Part shown: positions 6,767 through 12,351 of the stretch, piece after piece
Layout of the letters: every line of letters begins with the position of its first letter
How positions within the stretch are numbered: the first letter of the stretch is position 1
Assembly: GCA_023419535.1 (NCBI GenBank)
Contig: JAEZXX010000045.1
Coordinates: 1-12,960, forward strand
DNA: 12,960 nt
Origin: Pseudomonadota bacterium
GTDB taxonomy: Bacteria; Pseudomonadota; Alphaproteobacteria; Rhizobiales; Rhizobiaceae
Direction: 5' to 3'
Program-made: the position numbers and the translations under genes
The notes under the pieces: model-generated
The model's input: the letters and a program-made list of their open reading frames with translations, nothing else
The model's database searches: none
What the model was told of the DNA's origin: nothing

Positions 6767-7072
6767 ATGGCAAAGAAGAGCGCGATCGAGAAGAACAAGC
6801 GCCGCGAGCGCCTGGTGGCCAAGTACGCCGCCAAGCGTGAGGCGCTGAAGGCGATCACCACCGATCAATCCGCAAGCATGGAAGACCGCTTCCGTGCGCA
6901 GCTGAAGCTGGCCGAGTTGCCCCGCAACTCGACCAAGGTTCGCGTGCGCAACCGCTGCGAGGTTACGGGGCGTCCGCGCGCCTATTATCGTAAATTGAAG
7001 ATGTCGCGTATCGCGCTCCGGGAGCTTGGCAATAACGGCCAGATCCCCGGCGTCGTGAAGTCGAGCTGGTAA
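6767..7072 (+). CDS. rpsN: 30S ribosomal protein S14, zinc-free form
   Basis: S14, 101 residues (the same as E. coli), belongs to the 30S head near S3 and S10. It is the long form without zinc ligands: only one Cys is present (NRCEVTGRPRAYYRK, residues 62-76), instead of the paired CxxC motifs of the short zinc-binding form. The C-terminus RIALRELGNNGQIPGVVKSSW is the classic ending. AAAGGA (6753-6758) sits eight bases upstream of the ATG. Only 12 bases separate it from rpsH. The zinc-free form means this copy should work when zinc is scarce. Confidence 0.98.
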   Translation: MAKKSAIEKNKRRERLVAKYAAKREALKAITTDQSASMEDRFRAQLKLAELPRNSTKVRVRNRCEVTGRPRAYYRKLKMSRIALRELGNNGQIPGVVKSSW

Positions 7073-7084
7073 GGAGAGAAGATC

Positions 7085-7483
7085 ATGGCTCTGTCAGATC
7101 CGCTCGGCGATATGCTGACCCGTATCCGCAACGCGATCCTGCGCAACAAGTCGACGGTGGCAACGCCAGCGTCGAAGCTGCGCGCTCGCGTCCTGGATGT
7201 CCTCAAGGAAGAGGGCTACATCCGCGGTTACAGCGAAACCCGGTTTGAAAACGGCACCGCCGAGTTCAACATCGAGCTGAAATACTACGAGGGGGCACCT
7301 GTGATCCGTGAGATCGCGCGCGTCTCCAAGCCTGGCCGCCGCGTCTACGTGTCGTCGAAGACGATCCCGCAGGTCGCCAACGGCCTCGGCATCTCGGTCC
7401 TTTCAACGCCCAAGGGCGTGATGGCCGACCACAGCGCACGCGAACAGAATGTCGGTGGTGAGGTGCTCTGCCGCGTCTTCTGA
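7085..7483 (+). CDS. rpsH: 30S ribosomal protein S8
   Basis: S8, 132 residues (E. coli 130), binds helix 21 of 16S rRNA and organises the central domain of the 30S subunit; in E. coli it is also the translational repressor of the spc operon. MALSDPLGDMLTRIRNA opens the protein. The signature GLGISVLSTPKGVMADHSA (residues 101-119) holds the RNA-binding Ser-Thr region. AAGGAGAG at 7071-7078, overlapping the rpsN stop, is one of the strongest Shine-Dalgarno sequences in the window. A 43-base gap follows. Confidence 0.98.
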   Translation: MALSDPLGDMLTRIRNAILRNKSTVATPASKLRARVLDVLKEEGYIRGYSETRFENGTAEFNIELKYYEGAPVIREIARVSKPGRRVYVSSKTIPQVANGLGISVLSTPKGVMADHSAREQNVGGEVLCRVF

Positions 7484-7526
7484 CCGGCAGGGCAACCGAC
7501 CAACCGTATAACGGACAGGTTTGACG

Positions 7527-8060
7527 ATGTCTCGTATTGGTAAAAAGCCGGTCTCCCTTCCGAGCGGCGTGACGGCGTCCGTCGAGGGGCAGACCGTCAA
7601 GGCGAAAGGGCCCAAGGGCGAATTGTCCTTCGTGGTCAACGATGAGGTCCTCGTAAAGCTCGAGGACGGATCCATCCAGGTGGACCCGCGCGACGGCTCC
7701 AAGGACGCGCGTTCCAAGTGGGGCATGTCCCGCACCATGATCTCGAACATCCTGATGGGTGTGAAGGACGGGTTCGAGAAGCGCCTCGAAATCACCGGCG
7801 TCGGCTATCGTGCCGCGATGCAGGGCAAGAACCTGCAACTCGCGCTCGGCTTCAGCCATGACGTTGTCTATGAGGTGCCGGAAGGTATCCAGATCGCCGT
7901 CCCAAAGCCGACGGAGATCGTGGTGACCGGCATCGACAAGCAGCGCGTCGGTCAGGTCGCCGCGGAGATCCGTGAGTATCGCGGCCCCGAGCCCTACAAG
8001 GGCAAGGGCGTTCGCTATGCTGGCGAGAAGATCGTCCGCAAGGAAGGCAAGAAGAAGTAA
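7527..8060 (+). CDS. rplF: 50S ribosomal protein L6
   Basis: L6, 177 residues (the same as E. coli), sits near the sarcin-ricin loop where translation factors bind. I choose the ATG at 7527 (MSRIGKKPV) over the TTG at 7521, because MSRIGK is the family N-terminus and GGACAGG (7513-7519) lies seven bases before the ATG. Two tandem L6 folds are expected: residues about 1-80 and 81-177. The signature EIREYRGPEPYKGKGVRYAGE is present near the C-terminus, from residue 147. The end is Lys-rich. rplR begins ten bases after the stop. Confidence 0.97.
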   Translation: MSRIGKKPVSLPSGVTASVEGQTVKAKGPKGELSFVVNDEVLVKLEDGSIQVDPRDGSKDARSKWGMSRTMISNILMGVKDGFEKRLEITGVGYRAAMQGKNLQLALGFSHDVVYEVPEGIQIAVPKPTEIVVTGIDKQRVGQVAAEIREYRGPEPYKGKGVRYAGEKIVRKEGKKK

Positions 8061-8070
8061 GGTCCGGGTC

Positions 8071-8433
8071 ATGGCTAGCCAGAAAGATATTTTGCGGCGC
8101 CGCGCGGCCCGCGTTCGCCGATCGCTGAAGGCGGTCGCCAATGGGCGTCCCCGTCTGTCGGTTCACCGTTCTTCCAAGAACATCTACGCCCAAATCATCG
8201 ACGACTCCGTCGGTCATACGCTTGCGGCCGCGTCCACCCTGGACACGTCGCTTCGCGGTGGCCTCAAGACGGGCGCCGATGTCGAGGCCGCCAAGGCGGT
8301 CGGCAAGCTGGTAGCCGAGCGCGCCAAGCAGGCCGGCGTGACCGATGTCGTCTTCGACCGCGGTTCGTTCATTTATCATGGTCGCGTAAAGGCACTTGCC
8401 GATGCGGCCCGTGAAGGTGGCCTGAACTTCTGA
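8071..8433 (+). CDS. rplR: 50S ribosomal protein L18
   Basis: L18, 120 residues (E. coli 117), binds 5S rRNA and brings it into the 50S central protuberance with L5. The N-terminal arm is Arg-rich (ILRRRAARVRRSLK). The conserved parts are RPRLSVHRSSKNIYAQIIDD (26-45), the Ala-rich centre, and FDRGSFIYHGRVKALADAAREGGL, which ends the protein. I use the ATG at 8071, ten bases after rplF; its Shine-Dalgarno is poor (TAAGG overlapping the rplF stop), which suggests dependence on rplF translation. It is followed by an unusually long gap before rpsE. Confidence 0.97.
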   Translation: MASQKDILRRRAARVRRSLKAVANGRPRLSVHRSSKNIYAQIIDDSVGHTLAAASTLDTSLRGGLKTGADVEAAKAVGKLVAERAKQAGVTDVVFDRGSFIYHGRVKALADAAREGGLNF

Positions 8434-8443
8434 CGCGGGGAAG

Positions 8444-8459
8444 GGCGCTTTCGGGCGCC
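8444..8459 (+). other. Hairpin just after rplR
   Basis: GGCGC (8444-8448) pairs with GCGCC (8455-8459) across the loop TTTCGG. It begins ten bases after the rplR stop. The sequence after it is not T-rich until a TTATTTT run at 8475-8481, about 16 bases on. It is the first of a series of palindromes that fill the rplR-rpsE gap. Confidence 0.4.
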
Positions 8460-8480
8460 GTCATCGTTGGGATGTTATTT

Positions 8481-8511
8481 TCCGGCGGTCAGGGTTTTCC
8501 CGGCCGCCGGA
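8481..8511. terminator. Long nested hairpin in rplR-rpsE gap, terminator-like
   Basis: TCCGGCGG (8481-8488) pairs perfectly with CCGCCGGA (8504-8511). Inside it GGG (8492-8494) pairs with CCC (8499-8501) around a TTTT loop. It directly abuts the stop codon of the reverse-strand ORF at 8512-8640 and lies 47 bases after rplR. Neither strand has a clean T-run after the stem, so strong termination is not expected. A weak terminator for convergent transcripts or an mRNA end stabiliser is possible. Confidence 0.45.
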
Positions 8512-8640
8512 TTATGCTTTAAGCCGCTCGATTTCATCCGGCTTCGGCCTTGCGGGTTTCCGCTTGCCGGATAGCGCGACGCAGATCGCGTCGCGGACGA
8601 TATCGCCGGTTTCACCGGAGCCTCTCTCGTAGAGCTCCAT
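8512..8640 (-). CDS. Small hypothetical ORF, 42 residues, antisense to the ribosomal operon
   Basis: I do not recognise this product. An ATG at 8640 on the reverse strand opens 42 codons ending in TAA at 8512. GGAGG (8650-8654, reverse strand) lies nine bases upstream, a near-ideal ribosome binding site. The predicted peptide starts MELYERGSGETGDIVRDAIC and ends in a basic, Pro-rich then charged tail (KRKPARPKPDEIERLKA). There is no signal peptide or membrane segment. About 70 percent of third positions are G or C, in keeping with coding sequence here. It fills the middle of a gap that is otherwise absent or short in this operon type. No clear promoter is visible on that strand, and the row of palindromes offers a rival explanation as structured DNA or RNA. 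Confidence 0.35.
   Translation of the reverse strand: MELYERGSGETGDIVRDAICVALSGKRKPARPKPDEIERLKA
8536..8572. other. Nested palindrome in rplR-rpsE gap
   Basis: ATCCGGC (8536-8542) pairs with GCCGGAT (8566-8572), and within it GCGG (8552-8555) pairs with CCGC (8560-8563) around GTTT. It lies inside the reverse-strand ORF. The arms are perfect; function is unknown. Confidence 0.4.
8575..8595. other. Perfect 8-bp hairpin in rplR-rpsE gap
   Basis: CGCGACGC (8575-8582) pairs with GCGTCGCG (8588-8595) across the loop AGATC, two bases after the preceding palindrome. A smaller one, CCGGT (8606-8610) with ACCGG (8614-8618), follows. The remainder up to the rpsE Shine-Dalgarno (AAGGAA, 8665-8670) shows no further structure. 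Confidence 0.4.
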
Positions 8641-8676
8641 TGTCAGACGCCTCCGGAAAAGAACAAGGAACAGGAT

Positions 8677-9234
8677 ATGGCGCCTCGTAATGAACGGAAC
8701 GATCGCGAAGAGCGTGACGACGGCTTCGTAGACAAGCTCGTCCACATCAACCGCGTCGCCAAGGTGGTGAAGGGTGGTCGTCGCTTCGGCTTCGCCGCGC
8801 TCGTCGTCGTCGGCGACCTCAAGGGCCGTGTCGGCTTCGGCCACGGCAAGGCGCGCGAAGTGCCGGAAGCGATCCGCAAGGCGACGGAAGCCGCCAAGCG
8901 CGACATGATCTTCGTGCCGCTGCGCGACGCGCGCACGCTGCACCACGACGTGCATGGCCGCCATGGTGCCGGCAAGGTGCTGCTGCGCACGGCCGAGGCC
9001 GGTACCGGCATCATCGCCGGTGGCCCGATGCGCGCCGTCTTCGAAGCGGTCGGCATGCACGATGTGGTCGCCAAGTCGCTCGGCTCCTCGAACCCGTACA
9101 ACATGGTTCGCGCCACGTTCGACGCGCTGAAGGGCCAGATGCATCCGAAGGATGTGGCTGCCCGTCGCGGCATCAAGTACTCGACGCTGCAGGCACGGCG
9201 TCGCGACCTGGTCGGTTCCGACAGCGAAGGCTGA
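8677..9234 (+). CDS. rpsE: 30S ribosomal protein S5
   Basis: S5, 185 residues (E. coli 167), lies at the mRNA entry side of the 30S subunit and affects decoding accuracy; changes in its N-terminal loop cause spectinomycin resistance in other bacteria. The N-terminal S5 domain spans about 20-83, with the signature starting at VKGGRRFGFAALVVVGD (31-47) and running through GRVGFGHGKARE. The C-terminal domain holds AGTGIIAGGPMRAV (108-121) and SLGSSNPYNMVRAT. The extra length is a charged N-terminus and a short tail. AAGGAA is six bases upstream of the ATG. A 243-base gap separates it from rplR, where close packing would be expected. Confidence 0.97.
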   Translation: MAPRNERNDREERDDGFVDKLVHINRVAKVVKGGRRFGFAALVVVGDLKGRVGFGHGKAREVPEAIRKATEAAKRDMIFVPLRDARTLHHDVHGRHGAGKVLLRTAEAGTGIIAGGPMRAVFEAVGMHDVVAKSLGSSNPYNMVRATFDALKGQMHPKDVAARRGIKYSTLQARRRDLVGSDSEG

Positions 9235-9235
9235 T

Positions 9236-9265
9236 GAGGCAGGGCCGCAGCAATGCGGCCGCCTC
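9236..9265 (+). other. 12-bp hairpin with GCAA tetraloop between rpsE and rpmD
   Basis: GAGGC (9236-9240) pairs with GCCTC (9261-9265), and GGCCGCA (9243-9249) pairs with TGCGGCC (9254-9260). The only interruption is a two-base bulge (AG, 9241-9242), and the loop is GCAA, a stable GNRA tetraloop. It begins two bases after the rpsE stop and ends 28 bases before the rpmD Shine-Dalgarno. With no T-run it is unlikely to terminate. A protein-binding or mRNA-stabilising element is the likelier role. Confidence 0.55.
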
Positions 9266-9306
9266 CGGCAATACGCAGGACGAACCATTGAACAAGGAGC
9301 CACGTC

Positions 9307-9510
9307 ATGGCTGACAACAAAGTGACCGGGAAGACGATCACCGTCGAGCAGATCGGTAGCCCGCTTCGCCGCCCCAACGACCAGCGCCAGACCCTCGTCG
9401 GCCTCGGTCTCAACAAGATGCACCGTCGCCGGACGCTGGAGGATACGCCCTCCGTCCGTGGCATGATCGCCAAGGTCAGCCACCTCGTCCGCGTCGTCGA
9501 CGGCCAGTGA
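9307..9510 (+). CDS. rpmD: 50S ribosomal protein L30
   Basis: L30, 67 residues (E. coli 59), is a small 50S protein. ITVEQIGSPLRRPNDQRQTLVGLGLNK contains the conserved core (ITxxxSxxxRxxxQRxTLxGLGL pattern) and is followed by HRRRTLEDTPSVRGMIAKVSHLVRV, the usual C-terminal half. A short N-terminal extension (MADNKVTGK) explains the extra length. AAGGAG (9294-9299) is seven bases upstream of the ATG. It lies 72 bases after rpsE and 16 bases before rplO. Confidence 0.97.
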   Translation: MADNKVTGKTITVEQIGSPLRRPNDQRQTLVGLGLNKMHRRRTLEDTPSVRGMIAKVSHLVRVVDGQ

Positions 9511-9526
9511 GCCGGGAGTAGCAGAA

Positions 9527-9997
9527 ATGAAGCTCAACGAACTCGCCGACATCGCCGGCGCAACCCATTCCCGCAAGCGCGTGGGCCGTGGCATCGGCTC
9601 GGGCTCCGGCAAGACCGGCGGCCGTGGCGTGAAGGGCCAGAAGTCGCGCTCCGGCGTGGCCATCAACGGCTTCGAGGGCGGCCAGATGCCGCTGTATCGT
9701 CGCCTGCCGAAGCGTGGCTTCGTGAACATCTTCGCGAAGGACTACAACATCGTTTCGGTCGGACGCATCCAGCAGGCGATCGACGCCGGAAAGCTCGATG
9801 CCAAGACCGCGATCGACTTCGAGGCGCTCAAGGCCGCTGGCCTGGTGCGCCGGCAGCGCGACGGCATCCGTCTGCTGGCGGATGGCGAGCTGAAGGCCAA
9901 GCTGCAGATCACGGTCGACGGTGCGTCCAAGGCTGCCGTCGAGAAGGTCGAGAAGGCGGGCGGTTCCGTCACGCTTCCGGCGACCGCCGAAGCCTGA
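9527..9997 (+). CDS. rplO: 50S ribosomal protein L15
   Basis: L15, 156 residues (E. coli 144), is a late-binding 50S protein. The N-terminal half is an extended Gly/Arg/Lys-rich arm (KRVGRGIGSGSGKTGGRG at 17-34, GVKGQKSRSG after it) that threads into 23S rRNA. The C-terminal globular part includes GQMPLYRRLPKRGF (52-65) and ends with the family signature region GASKAAVEKVEKAGGSV. GGGAG (9514-9518) supports the ATG. A 246-base gap follows before secY. Confidence 0.97.
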   Translation: MKLNELADIAGATHSRKRVGRGIGSGSGKTGGRGVKGQKSRSGVAINGFEGGQMPLYRRLPKRGFVNIFAKDYNIVSVGRIQQAIDAGKLDAKTAIDFEALKAAGLVRRQRDGIRLLADGELKAKLQITVDGASKAAVEKVEKAGGSVTLPATAEA

Positions 9998-10046
9998 TCT
10001 GGGCCCTCTTGCGTCGCGAGGCGTAACTCGCCAGATTGAGACGATG

Positions 10047-10070
10047 GAAGCGGCCTCTGCGGGCCGCTTC
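10047..10070 (+). terminator. Perfect 9-bp hairpin after rplO, terminator-like without T-run
   Basis: GAAGCGGCC (10047-10055) pairs perfectly with GGCCGCTTC (10062-10070) across a 6-base loop, 49 bases after the rplO stop. The stem sequence is of the type seen in alphaproteobacterial intrinsic terminators, but GTCATG follows instead of T residues, so read-through into secY is expected. A smaller stem, GCGAG (10016-10020) with CTCGC (10027-10031), precedes it. Confidence 0.5.
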
Positions 10071-10091
10071 GTCATGTGATTCCATGCCTTG

Positions 10092-10106
10092 TCCCGGCTG
10101 CCGGGA
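10092..10106 (+). other. Short 6-bp hairpin in rplO-secY gap
   Basis: TCCCGG (10092-10097) pairs with CCGGGA (10101-10106) around a 3-base loop. It lies between the terminator-like stem and the hairpin before secY. Function is unknown. No promoter was convincing in this gap. Confidence 0.3.
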
Positions 10107-10185
10107 GCGGTAACCCCGGATTGGCGTGGGCACATAGCCCGGTGCGCGGCAGGAACGGCGGCGCAGAGGCTGAAGTTGGAAACCG

Positions 10186-10217
10186 ATGCCCGCGTCGTGC
10201 CACCAACGGGCGGGCAT
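10186..10217 (+). promoter_or_regulatory. Hairpin just upstream of the secY ribosome binding site
   Basis: ATGCCCGC (10186-10193) pairs perfectly with GCGGGCAT (10210-10217) across a 16-base loop. It can extend with CC/GG after one G-G mismatch. It ends 11 bases before GGAG (10229-10232) and 26 bases before the secY ATG. It is placed where folding could affect initiation, but it does not hide the Shine-Dalgarno itself. Confidence 0.4.
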
Positions 10218-10243
10218 GGGTTCTACCCGGAGATATTTTCAAG

Positions 10244-11587
10244 ATGGCATCGGCCGCGGAACAACTTGCCGCAAACCTGAATTTCGCTGCCTTCTCCAAG
10301 GCAGAAGACCTGAAGAAGCGGATCTGGTTCACGCTCGGCGCGCTTCTGGTCTACCGCCTCGGCACCTACATCCCGATGCCCGGCATAGATCCCGAAGCAT
10401 TGGCGCAGGCGTTCCAGCAGCAGTCCACCGGCATACTCGGCGTGTTCAACATGTTTGCCGGCGGCGCGGTCGGCCGCATGGCAATCTTCGCGCTCGGCAT
10501 CATGCCGTATATTTCCGCGTCGATCATCATCCAGCTCATGACCTCCGTCGTGCCCTCGCTCGAGGCGCTCAAGAAAGAGGGCGAGCAGGGCCGCAAGATC
10601 ATCAACCAGTATACCCGCTACGGCACTGTCCTGCTGGCCACGGTTCAGGCCTATGGGATCGCCGTTGGCCTTCAGTCGTCCAGCAACATCGTGACCGATC
10701 CGGGGATGTTCTTCGTCGTATCGAGCGTCATCACGCTGGTCGGCGGCACGATGTTCCTGATGTGGCTGGGCGAGCAGATCACGGCGCGGGGCATCGGCAA
10801 CGGCATTTCGTTGATCATCTTCGCCGGCATCGTGGCGAACCTGCCCTCGGCCATCGCGAACCTCCTGGAGCTCGGTCGTACCGGCGCGCTCTCGACCTTC
10901 GTGATCCTGCTGGTCATCGTGGTCGCCATCGGCTGCATCGCCTTCATCGTATTCTTCGAGCGCGCCCAGCGCCGCCTTCTGATTCAGTATCCGAAGCGCC
11001 AGGTCGGCAATCGGATGTTCCAGGGCGACACGTCACACCTGCCGCTGAAGCTGAATACGGCGGGTGTCATCCCTCCGATCTTCGCATCGTCGCTTCTGTT
11101 GCTGCCCGTTACGATCGCCAATTTCTCGGATACGAGCCAGTTGCCCGGCTGGGCCACGGGCCTCGTCGCCTCGCTCGGTCACGGCCAGCCCCTGTACATG
11201 ATCCTCTATGCGTCGATGATCGCCTTCTTCGCGTTCTTCTACACGGCGATCGTGTTCAATCCCAAGGACACGGCGGACAACCTGAAGAAGCATGGGGGCT
11301 TTATCCCGGGTATCCGGCCGGGCGAGCGGACGGCCGAGTACATCGATTATGTGCTGACGCGCATCACGGTTCTCGGCGCGATCTATCTTGTCGCCATCTG
11401 CCTTCTGCCGGAGTTCCTGATTTCCGCAGTCGGTATTCCGTTCTATCTCGGGGGGACGTCGCTGCTGATCGTCGTGTCCGTGACGATGGATACGGTCGCG
11501 CAGGTGCAGGGACACCTGCTGGCGCATCAATATGAGGGGCTCGTCAAGAAGGCGAAGCTCCGCGGGGGTAAACGGGGAAATCGATGA
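10244..11587 (+). CDS. secY: Protein translocase subunit SecY
   Basis: SecY, 447 residues (E. coli 443), is the channel of the SecYEG inner-membrane translocon through which presecretory and membrane proteins pass. I start at the ATG at 10244 (MASAAEQLAANLNFAAFSK), the usual alphaproteobacterial N-terminus with GGAG 11 bases upstream; an in-frame GTG at 10076 has no ribosome site. About ten membrane segments can be seen, the first near residues 26-44. The plug and signature region GIMPYISASIIIQLM is at 85-99. The second signature is WLGEQITARGIGNGISL (174-190). The cytoplasmic loop with RPGERTAEYID (358-368) lies before the last membrane pair and is part of the ribosome and SecA contact surface. 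The stop overlaps adk as ATGA. Confidence 0.98.
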   Translation: MASAAEQLAANLNFAAFSKAEDLKKRIWFTLGALLVYRLGTYIPMPGIDPEALAQAFQQQSTGILGVFNMFAGGAVGRMAIFALGIMPYISASIIIQLMTSVVPSLEALKKEGEQGRKIINQYTRYGTVLLATVQAYGIAVGLQSSSNIVTDPGMFFVVSSVITLVGGTMFLMWLGEQITARGIGNGISLIIFAGIVANLPSAIANLLELGRTGALSTFVILLVIVVAIGCIAFIVFFERAQRRLLIQYPKRQVGNRMFQGDTSHLPLKLNTAGVIPPIFASSLLLLPVTIANFSDTSQLPGWATGLVASLGHGQPLYMILYASMIAFFAFFYTAIVFNPKDTADNLKKHGGFIPGIRPGERTAEYIDYVLTRITVLGAIYLVAICLLPEFLISAVGIPFYLGGTSLLIVVSVTMDTVAQVQGHLLAHQYEGLVKKAKLRGGKRGNR

Positions 11588-12186
11588 GACTGATTCTGCT
11601 CGGACCGCCGGGAGCCGGGAAGGGGACCCAGGCCCAGCGGTTGACGGAAGCCTATGGCATTCCGCAACTCTCCACCGGAGACATGCTCCGCGAAGCCGTT
11701 GCGCAGGGCACCGAGGTCGGCCGCAAGGCGCAAGCCTTGATGGATGCCGGCCAGCTGGTGCCGGACGAGGTCGTCATCGGCATCGTCGCGGACCGCATCG
11801 AACAGGAGGACGCGCGCAAGGGCTTCATCCTGGACGGGTTTCCGCGGACGGTCGCCCAGGCCGTGGCGCTGGAAGCCATGCTGGACGAGAAAGGGCTTCG
11901 GCTCGACCGCGTGATCGAGTTCAAGGTCGACGAGGATCGCCTCGTCGAACGCATCGCCCGCCGCGCCGCCGAAACGGAAGCCAAGGGTCTGCCGGTCCGC
12001 AAGGACGACAATCCGGACGTCTTCCGGCGTCGACTCGGAGAGTTTCGCGACATGACCGCGGCTGTCGGGCCCTACTACCGGGAACGTGACCTCGTGCACA
12101 CGATCGACGGCATGGCCGCGATGGACGAGGTTACGCAGCAGATCCGCAAGGCCCTGCAGGAGCGTATTGCCGACGGCAATGCCTGA
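11584..12186 (+). CDS. adk: Adenylate kinase, short-LID form
   Basis: Adenylate kinase, 200 residues, interconverts ATP plus AMP and two ADP in the cytoplasm. The P-loop GPPGAGKGT is at residues 7-15, TGDMLR at 31-36 lines the AMP site, and the signature FILDGFPRTVAQ is at 81-92. The LID is short: RRAAETEAKGLPVRKDDNPDVF passes straight from the first LID Arg region to the DNPDVFRRRL segment, without the roughly 27-residue insertion or zinc Cys residues of longer forms (E. coli 214). The ATG overlaps the secY stop by four bases, and the pairing with secY is a common bacterial arrangement. A promoter for the next gene begins 16 bases after its stop. Confidence 0.98.
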   Translation: MRLILLGPPGAGKGTQAQRLTEAYGIPQLSTGDMLREAVAQGTEVGRKAQALMDAGQLVPDEVVIGIVADRIEQEDARKGFILDGFPRTVAQAVALEAMLDEKGLRLDRVIEFKVDEDRLVERIARRAAETEAKGLPVRKDDNPDVFRRRLGEFRDMTAAVGPYYRERDLVHTIDGMAAMDEVTQQIRKALQERIADGNA

Positions 12187-12201
12187 AGCGCCGGGGCTCG
12201 G

Positions 12202-12230
12202 TTGACTCCGGGCCGTCGATTTCCTATAAG
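12202..12230 (+). promoter_or_regulatory. Sigma-70-type promoter for the alpha block
   Basis: TTGACT (12202-12207) is a near-consensus -35 box. CTATAA (12224-12229) or TATAAG (12225-12230) serves as -10, with a 16 or 17-base spacer. It lies in the adk-rpsM gap and would start transcription near 12236-12238, giving a leader of about 115 bases before rpsM. It is the best promoter-like match I found in the window and suggests rpsM-rpsK onward can be transcribed apart from the spc block. Confidence 0.7.
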
Positions 12231-12236
12231 CCGCCC

Positions 12237-12246
12237 ATTCGCGAAT
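12237..12246. promoter_or_regulatory. Perfect 10-bp dyad at the expected transcription start
   Basis: ATTCGCGAAT is self-complementary and sits seven bases after the -10 box, across the expected +1. The position would suit an operator. No regulator is known to me for this sequence, and a 10-bp palindrome can occur by chance. Confidence 0.35.
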
Positions 12247-12274
12247 CCTTTGCGGTCGGTGCGGTCTCATGTCT

Positions 12275-12332
12275 GGGGCTTGCCGATCCTTTCGCTTATC
12301 GGCCCCCTTCAACCGGTAGGGCCGAGCGGCCC
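12275..12332 (+). promoter_or_regulatory. Two-hairpin leader of rpsM
   Basis: First hairpin: GGGG (12275-12278) and GCCGAT (12282-12287) pair with ATCGGC (12298-12303) and CCCC (12304-12307), with a 3-base bulge and a 10-base loop. Second: GGGCC (12319-12323) pairs with GGCCC (12328-12332) around GAGC. The second ends seven bases before the Shine-Dalgarno AGGAGT (12340-12345). The G and C runs of the two could also pair with each other. In E. coli S4 represses this operon through a leader pseudoknot; no such fold can be assigned here. Confidence 0.45.
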
Positions 12333-12351
12333 CGAAACTAGGAGTACGGAC

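Noticed and set aside
7504..7514. Small palindrome CCGT-ATA-ACGG before rplF
   Set aside because: Only four pairs, expected often by chance, and no link to a known site.
8640..8740. Promoter for the reverse-strand small ORF
   Set aside because: The best candidate on that strand (TTCCGT, 16 bases, TATCCT) has a -35 box with only two consensus bases; I do not call it.
10076..10243. 56-codon N-terminal extension of secY from GTG at 10076
   Set aside because: No ribosome binding site is seen, the added residues do not resemble SecY, and the region is full of hairpins. The ATG at 10244 matches the family.
10186..11535. 449-codon forward frame inside secY
   Set aside because: It is out of frame with SecY, lacks membrane segments and is His/Arg/Pro-rich, a frame-shift shadow of secY.
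12202..12351. 50-codon N-terminal extension of rpsM from TTG at 12202
   Set aside because: That start coincides with the -35 box of the promoter, and the extension has no S13 similarity. The GTG at 12352 has a good ribosome binding site.
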